Source: Acidobacteriota bacterium | Lineage (GTDB): Bacteria; Acidobacteriota; Holophagae; Acanthopleuribacterales; Acanthopleuribacteraceae | Length of the DNA stretch: 64,000 nt | NCBI GenBank assembly: GCA_030066195.1 | Contig: JASJCB010000039.1 | Location: 20,375-84,374 of the forward strand | Direction: 5' to 3' | Shown: piece after piece, positions 26,713 to 35,207 of the stretch | Position numbering within the stretch: position 1 is the first letter of the stretch | How the letters are laid out: every line of letters begins with the position of its first letter | Translations under genes and position numbers: made by a program | Notes under the pieces: model-generated | What the model was told of the DNA's origin: nothing | Seen by the model: the letters and a program-made list of their open reading frames with translations, nothing else | Database searches by the model: none

Positions 26713-27711
26713 TCACCCGGCCGTATCCGGTTCAAGCGGGTAGGGTCCGTCCGCGAAGGTTTGTGTGTGGTAGCCTTTGGCGCCGACTTCATAGGCGAGA
26801 TTGCTGAGGATGGGTTCGCCGGCATCGAGCCGATCCAAAACCCGGCGAAAGCTGAAGTGGGGCTGCCATCCCAGGACTTCGCGGGCTCCGGCGTTCACAT
26901 ATACGCGATCGATGGAGGAATACATCTTCCAGCCGCGACGGCGATAGATCATTTCGTAATCAGGAAACAGGCCGGCTACCACCGAGTGTACGTCTCTGCG
27001 TAGATCGTGCAGGTGTTCCGGCTCGAACGGCGAGGTCGCGCTGAGAATAAACGTACGGAATTCCCCGCCGAGATCGGATTCGGCCGCCAGAAGGTGGGCG
27101 GACACGGCATCGACAACATCCAAGCGCCGGTGCAGGAACTCGTTCGCCTTCAGGTTGGTATCGTCAAAAGCCAGTCTTCGTTGCGGATTGTCATCCAACT
27201 CGGGAAAAAAGCGCGAGGTGCGCAACACCACGCAAGGCAACCCTTTGGTGCGGTGGAACAAATGGCAAAGATCTTCGGCTGCCGCTTTGGTCACGCCGTA
27301 GATATTTTTGGGGACCGGCCGCACATCCTCGGTAATCCAAGCGGCGGGTTCGCTTTCCTTGGGCACCAGCGCCGCACCTAAAACGCTGGTGGTGCTGGTG
27401 AAAATAAAACGGCTTACACCGGCTTCCCGGGCGGCTTCCAACAGGGTCAGCGTGCCGGTGATGTTGGTATCGACGAAGTCTTGCCGCGCATGGGTGGCCA
27501 CATGGGGCTTGTGCAGGGTGGCGGTGTGCATCACCACATCGACACCGTGCATATTTTCGCGCACGAAATCGGCGTCACAGATGGAGCCCGCCCGCGTGGT
27601 GTAGGGCGACGCCAGTAAATCCAAACCAACGGCTTCGTGGGGCCCGTCGGCAAGAGTGCGCATCAGCGCCTCGCCCAAATGACCACTACTGCCTGTCACA
27701 AGTATCCGCAT
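26713..27711 (-). CDS. NAD-dependent epimerase/dehydratase (extended SDR)
   Basis: The 332-residue enzyme has the Rossmann motif VTGSSGHLGEAL at the N-terminus, the acidic end of strand 2 (GLDLL), a Ser/Thr-rich catalytic strand FTSTTSV and the YGVTK catalytic Tyr-x3-Lys. The C-terminal half includes FRRVLDRLDAGEP. It probably acts on a nucleotide sugar or another hydroxylated metabolite; substrate unknown. I chose ATG 27711, where the Rossmann motif begins directly and GAGG lies about ten bases upstream. The frame continues upstream without a stop into a kinase remnant, which is not part of this enzyme. Confidence 0.87.
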   Translation of the reverse strand: MRILVTGSSGHLGEALMRTLADGPHEAVGLDLLASPYTTRAGSICDADFVRENMHGVDVVMHTATLHKPHVATHARQDFVDTNITGTLTLLEAAREAGVSRFIFTSTTSVLGAALVPKESEPAAWITEDVRPVPKNIYGVTKAAAEDLCHLFHRTKGLPCVVLRTSRFFPELDDNPQRRLAFDDTNLKANEFLHRRLDVVDAVSAHLLAAESDLGGEFRTFILSATSPFEPEHLHDLRRDVHSVVAGLFPDYEMIYRRRGWKMYSSIDRVYVNAGAREVLGWQPHFSFRRVLDRLDAGEPILSNLAYEVGAKGYHTQTFADGPYPLEPDTAG

Positions 27712-27819
27712 GGTTTCACCCTCACTTTGGACAAACATAACACGAACAGAACAGGCGCTGACTAAAAATGGGTGCGATTCAAGGTGGGAAGCCGACACAT
27801 GCCCTCGATTTGTATCGGT

Positions 27820-28162
27820 CACCAGTTCTTCGCGACGTTTGCCCAGGTTGCGCAGACGATCCGCCAGGGTGCGTGCGGAAGAGATCCGTTGCTCCGGGGA
27901 CCCGTCAGCGGCTTCCGCGATGTCTTCGATCAGTAACTCGTCATCGATGCGTCGCCGCCATCCCAGGGCCGGGGACCCCTTCATATCGCCGACTACCAAC
28001 TGATAGAGGCAAACGCCGAGAGCATAAATATCTGATTGGACCGTGGGAATCTTTCCTTCCAGGACTTCCGGCGCCATGTAAAGCCGGGTGCCGCTGGTTC
28101 CGGTGTTGTTCGAGGTAGGGTGAGGCGGGTCACCTTTCGAATCGTTCGTGACTAACGCCTCC
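27820..28162 (-). pseudogene. remnant of a Ser/Thr protein kinase C-lobe
   Basis: The minus strand encodes the end of a PknB-type kinase only: GTRLYMAPEVLEGK (activation-loop end and APE motif), SDIYALGVCLYQLVVGD (helix F) and the tail DPEQR-like GSPEQRISSARTLADRL. The N-lobe, Lys, HRD and DFG motifs are missing, because the upstream side is occupied by the pterin dehydratase stop. No ribosome site precedes it. It runs in the same frame as the SDR gene downstream with no stop between them. The text resembles the kinase family that carries C-terminal TPRs in Acidobacteria. Confidence 0.75.
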
Positions 28163-28180
28163 CCTCTGTCAGAAAATCAC

Positions 28181-28465
28181 TCAGGACAAAGCGTCGATAG
28201 CTTTGGCCAGTTTGAAGTCCCTGGCCGACAAACCGCCGACATCGTGAGAGTTCAGGGCGATGTGTACCCGGTTCCACACGTTCGACCAGTCCGGGTGATG
28301 GTTTTGGGTTTCCGCCAGCAGGGCCACTCGGGTCATGAAGGCGAAAGCCTCGCTGAAATCGGCAAATTGAAAATCCCGGGCAATGCGACCCTCGCCGTCC
28401 AGGGCCCAGCCGTCAAGTTCAGACAATTTCTCTCGCGCTTGCTCCTCGGTCAATTTCTTGCTCAT
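28181..28465 (-). CDS. phhB: 4a-hydroxytetrahydrobiopterin dehydratase (pterin-4a-carbinolamine dehydratase)
   Basis: The 94-residue protein shows the complete family pattern [28 protein letters not shown]: the His pair and later H and D of the active site are all present. It dehydrates 4a-hydroxytetrahydropterin to recycle the cofactor of aromatic amino acid hydroxylases. No hydroxylase lies in the window, and some family members instead serve folate or moco metabolism. ATG 28465 has GGAGG five bases upstream. The VOC gene lies 20 bases upstream on the same strand, so they may be one transcript. Confidence 0.92.
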   Translation of the reverse strand: MSKKLTEEQAREKLSELDGWALDGEGRIARDFQFADFSEAFAFMTRVALLAETQNHHPDWSNVWNRVHIALNSHDVGGLSARDFKLAKAIDALS

Positions 28466-28485
28466 GGTAACCTCCAATTCTGTAT

Positions 28486-28836
28486 TCAAGGCAGGTCGGG
28501 CTCGTAAACAATCAGAACATTGCCGTCGGCGTCGCGCAAAAAGACCTCGCGGCCGTGTGAGGCAATGCGCACCGAAGAGGCATCTACTCCTTCCGGCAGG
28601 TCGGTCAGGGCCTTGTCCAGATTTTCCACCTGGAAACACAACTGTAGGGGACTGTGCTCGCGGGGCTCGGAAACGTCGGTCTCCCACAGCACCAGGCTGC
28701 AACCGGGCAACTGGAAGATGGCGCTGCCCTGCTGCGAGGTCCCCTTGGGCGGGCCCAACAGCAAGGTATAGAAGGCATGCTGTTCTTCGAAGCGGGTTGT
28801 TTTGAGGCTGAAAATCATTTGCTTGGGACTTAACAT
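28486..28836 (-). CDS. VOC (glyoxalase/dioxygenase superfamily) protein
   Basis: The 116-residue protein shows the paired beta-alpha-beta-beta-beta modules of the vicinal oxygen chelate fold: [32 protein letters not shown], then [18 protein letters not shown] and the typical end [16 protein letters not shown]. Metal ligands cannot be assigned reliably, so a binding or resistance role is as likely as catalysis. ATG 28836 has GAGG nine bases upstream and is preferred to the frame start at 28875. It is divergent from the halogenase-like gene. Confidence 0.8.
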   Translation of the reverse strand: MLSPKQMIFSLKTTRFEEQHAFYTLLLGPPKGTSQQGSAIFQLPGCSLVLWETDVSEPREHSPLQLCFQVENLDKALTDLPEGVDASSVRIASHGREVFLRDADGNVLIVYEPDLP

Positions 28837-28877
28837 GAACACCTCGGGCTCTCTTGTTGGACAAAATAGTAACAAAT

Positions 28878-28906
28878 TTGGTCTGAGAAACGATATATTA
28901 TATAGC
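28878..28906 (+). promoter_or_regulatory. possible promoter of the halogenase-like operon
   Basis: TTGGTC at 28878 and TATAGC at 28901 are 17 bp apart, within the only AT-rich stretch upstream of the gene. The match is moderate. Confidence 0.35.
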
Positions 28907-29019
28907 CTGCTATGGTCCTTCGTGGGGCCGGGTCCTTTTCTCTTTAGTTTCTCTTTTTCGATCCGGCAGGGCTTGCATGGTGTTTCTATCGGCCCAAATT
29001 TTCCAAAACGAGGTAAAGC

Positions 29020-30285
29020 ATGACCAATTCAAACGGTTATGACGTCATTGTGATCGGCGGCGGACCCGCGGGTTCGACCGCTGCCACCACCCTGGCTCAG
29101 AACAACCGTAGCGTTCTTTTATTGGAAAAAGAGAAATTCCCCCGCTACCACATCGGCGAGTCTCTGATTCCCTTCTGTTATTTCCCCCTCAAGCGCATCG
29201 GCATGATCCCCAAAATGGAGCGCTCCGGTTTTGTGCAGAAGCTGAGCGTACAATTCGTCAGTACCAGCGGTACCTCTTCCCAGCCCTTCTACTTCAGCGA
29301 CCATTACGACCACCCGGCCAGCAGTACCTGGCAGGTGGATCGGGCAACCTTCGACCAGATGATGCTGGAGCACGCCCGCGAAAACGGCGTCCACGCCATT
29401 GAAGAGATCAAGGTCAAGAACATCATCGAAGAGGACGGCGCCGTGAAGGGCGTCATCGCGTTGGACAAAGAAGGCAAGGAATACACCTGGCGCGCACCCG
29501 TTACCATCGATTGCACCGGTCGGGACGGTCTGCTGATGAACCGCAAGCGCTGGCGCGTACCCGAGAAGGGCCTCAACAAAACCGCGGTCTGGACCTATTT
29601 CAAGGGCGCCAAGCGCGATCCCGGACGCGACGAGGGCGCCACCACGGTCGCCTACCTGCCCCAAAAGGGCTGGTTTTGGTACATCCCCCTGGCCAATGAC
29701 ATGGTCAGTGTGGGCGCGGTGGCCAACAAGGACTACCTGTTCAGCGAGACCACCGATCTGGAAACCATCCTCTGGCGCGAAATCAAGAAGAACAAATGGG
29801 TACACGAGCGCGTGTCCCAGGGCGAACAGGTGGGCGAATACCACGCCACCAGCGACTTCAGCTATCGCGCCAAACACGTGGCGGTCAACGGCATGGTGTT
29901 GGCCGGTGACGCCTTCTCCTTCCTGGACCCGGTTTTTTCCTCCGGCGTTTTTCTGGCTTTGACCAGCGGCGTGATGGTGGCCGACGCGGTGGAAGAATGC
30001 CTGAAGGCGGGCGACGTATCCGCGGAACGATTCGACGATTACGCCGTTCAGTACCGCGACGCCATCGAGGCCATGCGCAAGTTCGTCTATGCCTTCTACG
30101 ACCTGGAATTCAACATCGGCCACTTCCTCAAGGATAACCCCCATGTGGCCGGTGACCTGACCGACTGCCTGATCGGCAACGTCTTCGGCGATCTGGATGA
30201 ACTGTTTGCCCGCTTTGCCGATTATGTCAATGTACCGGACGAGTTGCCGCACGGCCGTCCGTTGATATCCGAGGCGGTTGCCTGA
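29020..30285 (+). CDS. FAD-dependent halogenase-like oxidoreductase
   Basis: The 421-residue flavoprotein has the FAD fold IGGGPAGSTAA (about 12-22), the FPRYHIGESLIP loop shared by flavin-dependent halogenases and geranylgeranyl-reductase relatives, and the second FAD motif VLAGDAFSFLDPVFSSGV. It also has W218-F-W220-Y-I-P, which fits the WxWxIP motif that marks halogenases by blocking monooxygenation. The sequence looks more like phenol/pyrrole halogenases (PltA type) than tryptophan halogenases. The catalytic Lys cannot be placed with certainty, so an oxidoreductase without halogenation remains possible. An acyl-CoA-ligase-like gene follows after 25 bases, suggesting action on a carrier- or CoA-bound acid. 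Confidence 0.78.
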   Translation: MTNSNGYDVIVIGGGPAGSTAATTLAQNNRSVLLLEKEKFPRYHIGESLIPFCYFPLKRIGMIPKMERSGFVQKLSVQFVSTSGTSSQPFYFSDHYDHPASSTWQVDRATFDQMMLEHARENGVHAIEEIKVKNIIEEDGAVKGVIALDKEGKEYTWRAPVTIDCTGRDGLLMNRKRWRVPEKGLNKTAVWTYFKGAKRDPGRDEGATTVAYLPQKGWFWYIPLANDMVSVGAVANKDYLFSETTDLETILWREIKKNKWVHERVSQGEQVGEYHATSDFSYRAKHVAVNGMVLAGDAFSFLDPVFSSGVFLALTSGVMVADAVEECLKAGDVSAERFDDYAVQYRDAIEAMRKFVYAFYDLEFNIGHFLKDNPHVAGDLTDCLIGNVFGDLDELFARFADYVNVPDELPHGRPLISEAVA

Positions 30286-30310
30286 AACTTATCAACCAAG
30301 GAGCGCGTTG

Positions 30311-31567
30311 TTGCTAGACTTCGAAACTGGTCAGTTGGACCAGCTCAACCATTTGCTGGGAGAGTTGGTCCCCGGCAACGCCTTCTACCAAGCGAAAATC
30401 GAAGCGGCAGGGTGCGGGTATCGATTCGAAAGCCTGGATGATTTCCGCACCGCCTTCCCCACCACCGTCAAGAGCGAACTGATTGCCGATCAGATCGCCC
30501 ACGCGCCCTATGGAACCAATCTGACCTACGACCTGAAGCGCTACGTGCGTTTCAACCGGACCAGCGGCACCTCGGGCAATCCCATGCGCTGGCTGGACAC
30601 GCCCGAGAGTTGGTCTTGGATGGTGGATAATTGGGTCAAGGTCTTCCAAGCCGCCGGTACCGCGGAGGGAGACCGCATTTTATTTGCCTTCTCGTTCGGG
30701 CCCTTCCTGGGTTTCTGGACCGCCTTCGAGGCGGCGGGCCGTTTGGGCGCCCTGGCTTTGCCTGCCGGCGGCATGAGCAGCCTGGCTCGCTTGCGCATGA
30801 TTCACGACAACCAGGCCACCGTTCTTTGCTGTACGCCCACTTATGCCCTGCGTCTGGGCGAGGCCGCACTTGACCATCATGATCTGGACCTGCACTCCGT
30901 AAAAACTCTCATCGTGGCGGGCGAGCCGGGCGCGGGCATCCCCGAAACTCGCCGACAAATAGAGGCGCTGTGGCCGGGCGCAAGACTGGTGGATCACCAC
31001 GGCATGACCGAGGTCGGACCGGTCAGCTACGGTCTGCCGGAGAACCCCGATATCTTGCGCATCATCGAAACGGCCTACATTGCCGAGGTGGTGGACCCGA
31101 AAACCGGTCGAGCCGTGGGGCCCGGTCATGAAGGTGAACTGTTGTTGACCACGCTGGGCAGGGTCGGATCGCCGCTGCTGCGCTATCGAACCGGTGACCT
31201 GGTGCGGCCGTGGGCCGAAGCTCCGGTGGGCATGGGTCCCTATTATCTGGACGGCGGCATTCTGGGTCGCATCGACGACATGATTCTGGTTCGCGGCGTC
31301 AATATCTATCCGGCCTCGGTGGAAAGCGTTATCCGGCGCTTCAGCGAAATCGCCGAGTTCCGCGTTCATGTGCGCACCGTGCGCCGTATGTCGGAACTGT
31401 CCATTGTCATCGAACCGGGGGGTGAATGCGATAACCCGGACGATTTGTGCCGCCGCTTGCAGGAAGAATTGAAGAGCGCCTTCGCCCTGCGCATTCCGGT
31501 GTCCCTGACGGAAGAGGGCTCGTTGCCCCGCTTCGAAATGAAAGCCAGGCGGTGGATTCGGGACTGA
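30311..31567 (+). CDS. phenylacetate-CoA-ligase-like AMP-binding enzyme
   Basis: About 418 residues of the adenylate-forming superfamily, PaaK-type. The phosphate-binding loop FNRTSGTSGNPMRW lies near residue 85, then DHHGMTEVGPVSYG (A5 motif), YRTGDLVRPW (A7), GRIDDMILVRGVNIYPASVE (A8) and a short C-terminal domain. It activates a carboxylic acid, probably aromatic, as an acyl-adenylate. Start choice: AAGGAG at 30298-30303 favours TTG 30311 (7-base spacing) or TTG 30308; an in-frame TTG at 30278 overlaps the previous gene and has no ribosome site. It forms a two-gene unit with the halogenase-like gene. Confidence 0.85.
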   Translation: MLDFETGQLDQLNHLLGELVPGNAFYQAKIEAAGCGYRFESLDDFRTAFPTTVKSELIADQIAHAPYGTNLTYDLKRYVRFNRTSGTSGNPMRWLDTPESWSWMVDNWVKVFQAAGTAEGDRILFAFSFGPFLGFWTAFEAAGRLGALALPAGGMSSLARLRMIHDNQATVLCCTPTYALRLGEAALDHHDLDLHSVKTLIVAGEPGAGIPETRRQIEALWPGARLVDHHGMTEVGPVSYGLPENPDILRIIETAYIAEVVDPKTGRAVGPGHEGELLLTTLGRVGSPLLRYRTGDLVRPWAEAPVGMGPYYLDGGILGRIDDMILVRGVNIYPASVESVIRRFSEIAEFRVHVRTVRRMSELSIVIEPGGECDNPDDLCRRLQEELKSAFALRIPVSLTEEGSLPRFEMKARRWIRD

Positions 31568-31980
31568 ATAGCGGGAATCATTGTTTCATAGAACACGGTA
31601 ACCTATCGGTACTTACCTCAGGCTGTCGTCAAAATGCAGATTTGTCATCTGAGTATGTGGCACCGAGCCGATCCTTGCTTTAAAAAACAGAAGGGAAATC
31701 GATGCATAAAACAATTAAGCAACACGGAAAACTGCATAAATATCCGCTTGGTCGAAAGATATTTTGTTATTCCCGGGAACAATATCGTACCGGACGCGGG
31801 GACTCGCGAAAGTCGCGGTAAGATGACCCGGACGCATGTCCTAACGGTGCGATCCCGTGGGGGTAAGCCGTAAATGAGGGCCGGTTATTAACTAATTTCT
31901 TCTCGTTCCGATGAAAAAACAAGGCCGCGTTATTTGGAAGCCGCGGGCAATCCACCGATACCGACCAGCAGGAGTTTGTC
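31568..31980. other. leader/promoter region of the glutamine synthetase gene
   Basis: The 413 bp contain no credible gene. Two short stems (CGCGA/TCGCG at 31805-31817 and GGAC/GTCC near 31832) could fold in the message leader. I recognise no riboswitch and no proper sigma-54 site, though a TGGCAC...TTGC pair with wrong spacing is present at about 31658. Confidence 0.3.
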
Positions 31981-34098
31981 ATGAACAGGCCGTCCGAAAT
32001 TTTTGGAAGCGACGTTTTCGATATTAAGGCTATGCAGCGCAGGCTGCCGAAATCCACCTTTAAAGCCTTGAAGCATTCAATTGAAGAGGGTGACAAGCTC
32101 CCCGCCAACGAGGCTGACACCATTGCCCACGCCATCATGGAATGGGCCACCGAAAAAGGCGCAACGCATTACACCCACTGGTTCCAGCCGATGACCGGCC
32201 TGACCGCCCAGAAGCACGACGCTTTCTTCTCCCTGGACAAGGCCATGAACCCCATCGAGGCCTTCTCCGGCAGCCAGTTGATTCAGGGTGAACCGGATGC
32301 CTCCAGTTTCCCCTCCGGCGGCATGCGCACCACCTTCGAGGCGCGCGGTTACACCGCCTGGGATCCGAGCAGTCCCGTTTTCATCATGACCAACGGCTCC
32401 GTCCCCGTGCTGTGTATCCCCAGCGTGTTCTTCTCCTACACCGGCCATGCACTGGACAAAAAAACACCGCTGCTGCGCTCCACCCGCACCTTGTCCCAGT
32501 CCGCGGCCCGGGCGATCGAACTGTTGGAAGGCAAAAAAGTCAAGGTCGGTTCCACGGTCGGCTGCGAACAGGAATACTTCCTGGTGGACCGCAAGTACTT
32601 CGACAAGCGTCCCGACCTGATCATGGCAGGCCGAACGCTGCTGGGCTGCCCGCCCGCCAAGGGTCAGCAGATGGAAGACCACTATTTCGGCAGCATCAAG
32701 GACCGGGTCCTGGCTTTTATGGCCGACGTGGAATCTCGCCTCTACCGTTTGGGCGTGCCCTGCAAGACCCGTCACAACGAGGTGGCGCCGCACCAGTTCG
32801 AAACCGCACCCATCTTCGAGTCCGCCAACATGGCTGCCGATCACAACCAGTTGGTCATGGAGGTTTTGAAGAAATCCTCCAAAGACCACGGCATGGCCGC
32901 GCTGCTGCACGAGAAACCCTTCGCCGATGTCAACGGATCGGGCAAACACCTCAACTGGAGCATGTCCACGTCCGAGGACGTCAATCTTTTGGAGCCGGGC
33001 AAGGAACCGCACACCAACGTGGTCTTCCTCTACTTCCTGGTTGCCGTGATCAACGGTGTACACAAGCACGGCGGCGCGTTGCGCTCCACCATTGCCTCGG
33101 CGGGCAACGACCACCGTTTGGGCGCTAACGAGGCCCCGCCCGCCATCATGTCCACCTTCCTGGGCAGTCACCTGAACAACGTTTTGGACCAGTTGGAACG
33201 CGCCGAGTCCTTTACCGACGATACCATCAGCGAGATCGACCTGGGTCTGGCCCAACTGCCGGACATCCATGTGGACACCACCGACCGCAACCGTACCTCG
33301 CCGTTCGCCTTTACCGGCAACAAGTTCGAGTTTCGCGCGCTCGGCTCCAACCAGTCCATTTCCATTCCCGCTACCATGCTGAACGCCGCCGTGGCCGACT
33401 CGCTGAACGAAATGAACGCCGATCTGGCCAAGCTGGAGAACGTGGATGAAAAGTCTATTTTCGAAATGCTGCGGCCCTATATCACGCGTTCCAAGCCGGT
33501 GCGCTTCGAGGGCAACAACTACTCCGAGGAATGGCACGAGGAAGCCGCCAAACGCGGTCTGCCCAACCTCAAGAACACCCCTGAGGCCTACACCGTTTGG
33601 GACAATGCCGAAGCCCGTAAGTTTATTACCGACGCCGGTATTCTCAGCGACGACGAACTGGATGCGCGCACCAGCATTCGCCTGGAGCACTATGCCAAGC
33701 AGGTGGGCATCGAGGCCACCCTGACTATGCGCATGGTGGACAACCACGTGCTACCGCCCAGTTTCCGCTACCAGACCGAGGTCTCTACCGCTCTCAGAGC
33801 GCTCGCCGAATCGGGCCTGGATGACAGCGTGTTGGCCACGGCCAAGGCCGAACAGGGCGGTCACCTGGAGCGCCTCACCTCCGCCATCAACAGCCTCCTG
33901 GGGACCCGTAAGAAACTGGAAAGCGCCATCAAAAAAGTTCACGAGATAGAAGGCGAAAAAGAGGAGGCCATGACCTGCGCCACGGATCTCATCCCCGCCA
34001 TGGAAGCCGTTCGCGCCCATTGCGATGCCTTGGAGCAACTGGTCGATGCGCAGCAATGGGAACTGCCCGGCTATCACGAATTGCTATTCCTGATGTAA
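31981..34098 (+). CDS. glnN: glutamine synthetase type III
   Basis: The 705-residue length and sequence identify GSIII, the large hexameric form that makes glutamine from glutamate, ammonia and ATP. GSIII-specific features include FGSDVFDIKAMQRRLP near the start, THYTHWFQPMTG, VGCEQEYFLVD (metal-binding Glu), the HNEVAPHQFE segment and NGSGKHLNWSMST. The C-terminal 120 residues are a helical extension typical of the type. ATG 31981 follows AGGAG with normal spacing. No GlnB-type regulator is adjacent. The DUF434 gene follows after 24 bases. Confidence 0.95.
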   Translation: MNRPSEIFGSDVFDIKAMQRRLPKSTFKALKHSIEEGDKLPANEADTIAHAIMEWATEKGATHYTHWFQPMTGLTAQKHDAFFSLDKAMNPIEAFSGSQLIQGEPDASSFPSGGMRTTFEARGYTAWDPSSPVFIMTNGSVPVLCIPSVFFSYTGHALDKKTPLLRSTRTLSQSAARAIELLEGKKVKVGSTVGCEQEYFLVDRKYFDKRPDLIMAGRTLLGCPPAKGQQMEDHYFGSIKDRVLAFMADVESRLYRLGVPCKTRHNEVAPHQFETAPIFESANMAADHNQLVMEVLKKSSKDHGMAALLHEKPFADVNGSGKHLNWSMSTSEDVNLLEPGKEPHTNVVFLYFLVAVINGVHKHGGALRSTIASAGNDHRLGANEAPPAIMSTFLGSHLNNVLDQLERAESFTDDTISEIDLGLAQLPDIHVDTTDRNRTSPFAFTGNKFEFRALGSNQSISIPATMLNAAVADSLNEMNADLAKLENVDEKSIFEMLRPYITRSKPVRFEGNNYSEEWHEEAAKRGLPNLKNTPEAYTVWDNAEARKFITDAGILSDDELDARTSIRLEHYAKQVGIEATLTMRMVDNHVLPPSFRYQTEVSTALRALAESGLDDSVLATAKAEQGGHLERLTSAINSLLGTRKKLESAIKKVHEIEGEKEEAMTCATDLIPAMEAVRAHCDALEQLVDAQQWELPGYHELLFLM

Positions 34099-34122
34099 TC
34101 CGCCGCCTGAACTCGGATTCTC

Positions 34123-34839
34123 ATGGGCGATTCACGCAAACACCGCGGCGCACACCCCAAGGACGCGGAACTCTTCGCACCTGACAAACTACTTATCCTG
34201 AAACGCGCGGCAGCCGAACTGGCCTGGCTGTTGGACAGAGGCTACGCGCAAAAGCCGGCGCTGACCCTGGTCGGCGCCCGGCACCAACTCCACCGCAGAC
34301 AACGAGAGGCGCTGCAACGCATTGTCTCGCCGAAAACGCTTAGCGACGGACGCCGGGCCCGCCGTGTCGAACCGGCGGGCCGTCGGGTGGTGGTGGACGG
34401 CTTCAATGTCATCATCAATATCGAATCGGCCCTATCGGGCGGCCTGCTGCTGCGCGGCTGCGACGGTTGGCTTCGCAACCTGGCCAAATTACACGGCAGT
34501 TACCGCATGGTCGAGGAAACCGAGGGGGCGGTCAGCCTGCTGGTAGCGGCCCTGGACCCTGCCAGGGAGGTGCTTTGGTTGCTGGACCGCAAGGTGTCCA
34601 ACAGCGGCAGGTTGGCGACTGTGCTGCGAAACCACGGGGCAACGGTCGAGCCCCGCGATGCGGTAGATAACCTGATTGCAGACCGGGCGGGACCGGGAAC
34701 AGGCTGGACGGCGGCCACGGCGGACAGCGTCATCCTGGACCGCGTAGAGACCGCCCTGGATCTACCCGCCCGAGTCATTGAAGATCTACCGAGCACTTGG
34801 ATCATCGACATGCAAAGCATCCGCAATGACGTAGCGTGA
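34123..34839 (+). CDS. DUF434 (and DUF5616-like) domain protein
   Basis: The 238-residue protein opens with a DUF434 module (FAPDKLLILKRAAAELAWLLDRGY, then VGARHQLHRRQREALQRI) and continues with a DUF5616-like domain containing RRVVVDGFNVIINIESALSGG and the late TADSVILDR. The DGFN start and alternating hydrophobic strands suggest a PIN-like or NYN-like nuclease fold, but that is an inference. The function is unknown. Position 24 bases after glnN suggests co-transcription. It is convergent with the KamA-type gene. Confidence 0.72.
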   Translation: MGDSRKHRGAHPKDAELFAPDKLLILKRAAAELAWLLDRGYAQKPALTLVGARHQLHRRQREALQRIVSPKTLSDGRRARRVEPAGRRVVVDGFNVIINIESALSGGLLLRGCDGWLRNLAKLHGSYRMVEETEGAVSLLVAALDPAREVLWLLDRKVSNSGRLATVLRNHGATVEPRDAVDNLIADRAGPGTGWTAATADSVILDRVETALDLPARVIEDLPSTWIIDMQSIRNDVA

Positions 34840-35207
34840 ACAAGGCCCGCCTGAAACGATTAAACTTTGGGACAATCCGCCCACGAATTTCCAGAACGGT
34901 GCTTATGGGCAAGGCGGATTTTGTTCGCGCCGGATAGACAAGCAGTTGAAGCTACGCTTGGAGCCGAAACCAAAGGGAATCCCTTCCGAGTAACCTTGTT
35001 AGTAACGGGATCGGGCCCTTCGGAAGACGTGTCAATAACCAAGCAAAACTCCGGTTCCTTAGGTCCGAACAAGAATCGAATACCCAAATCCTTGCGGTTC
35101 TTCGGAGGGCAGAGACCGAGAGGTCTCTGCTCCATCCTATCTATGGCCGTAATATCGACCTAACGAATTCCCTTCAATGGATGGGTTTGTTCAACCTGGT
35201 CTTTGGA
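34840..35207. other. convergent intergenic region
   Basis: About 370 bp lie between two converging genes. One strong hairpin (35109-35130) is present. Weak open frames on both strands have no ribosome sites or homology signals. Confidence 0.35.
35109..35130. terminator. perfect 9-bp GAGA-loop hairpin, possible bidirectional 3' end
   Basis: GCAGAGACC pairs with GGTCTCTGC around a GAGA loop on the plus strand. It lies between convergent genes, where a shared terminator is expected, but no T run follows on either side. Confidence 0.4.

Noticed and set aside
31658..31681. Sigma-54 promoter (TGGCAC...TTGC) upstream of the glutamine synthetase gene
   Set aside because: The GG and GC elements are 16 bases apart instead of the required ten, so RpoN could not bind in register.
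32077..33747. 556-codon minus-strand open frame
   Set aside because: Antisense to the type III glutamine synthetase gene, with no ribosome site and His/Gln/Val-rich shadow composition.
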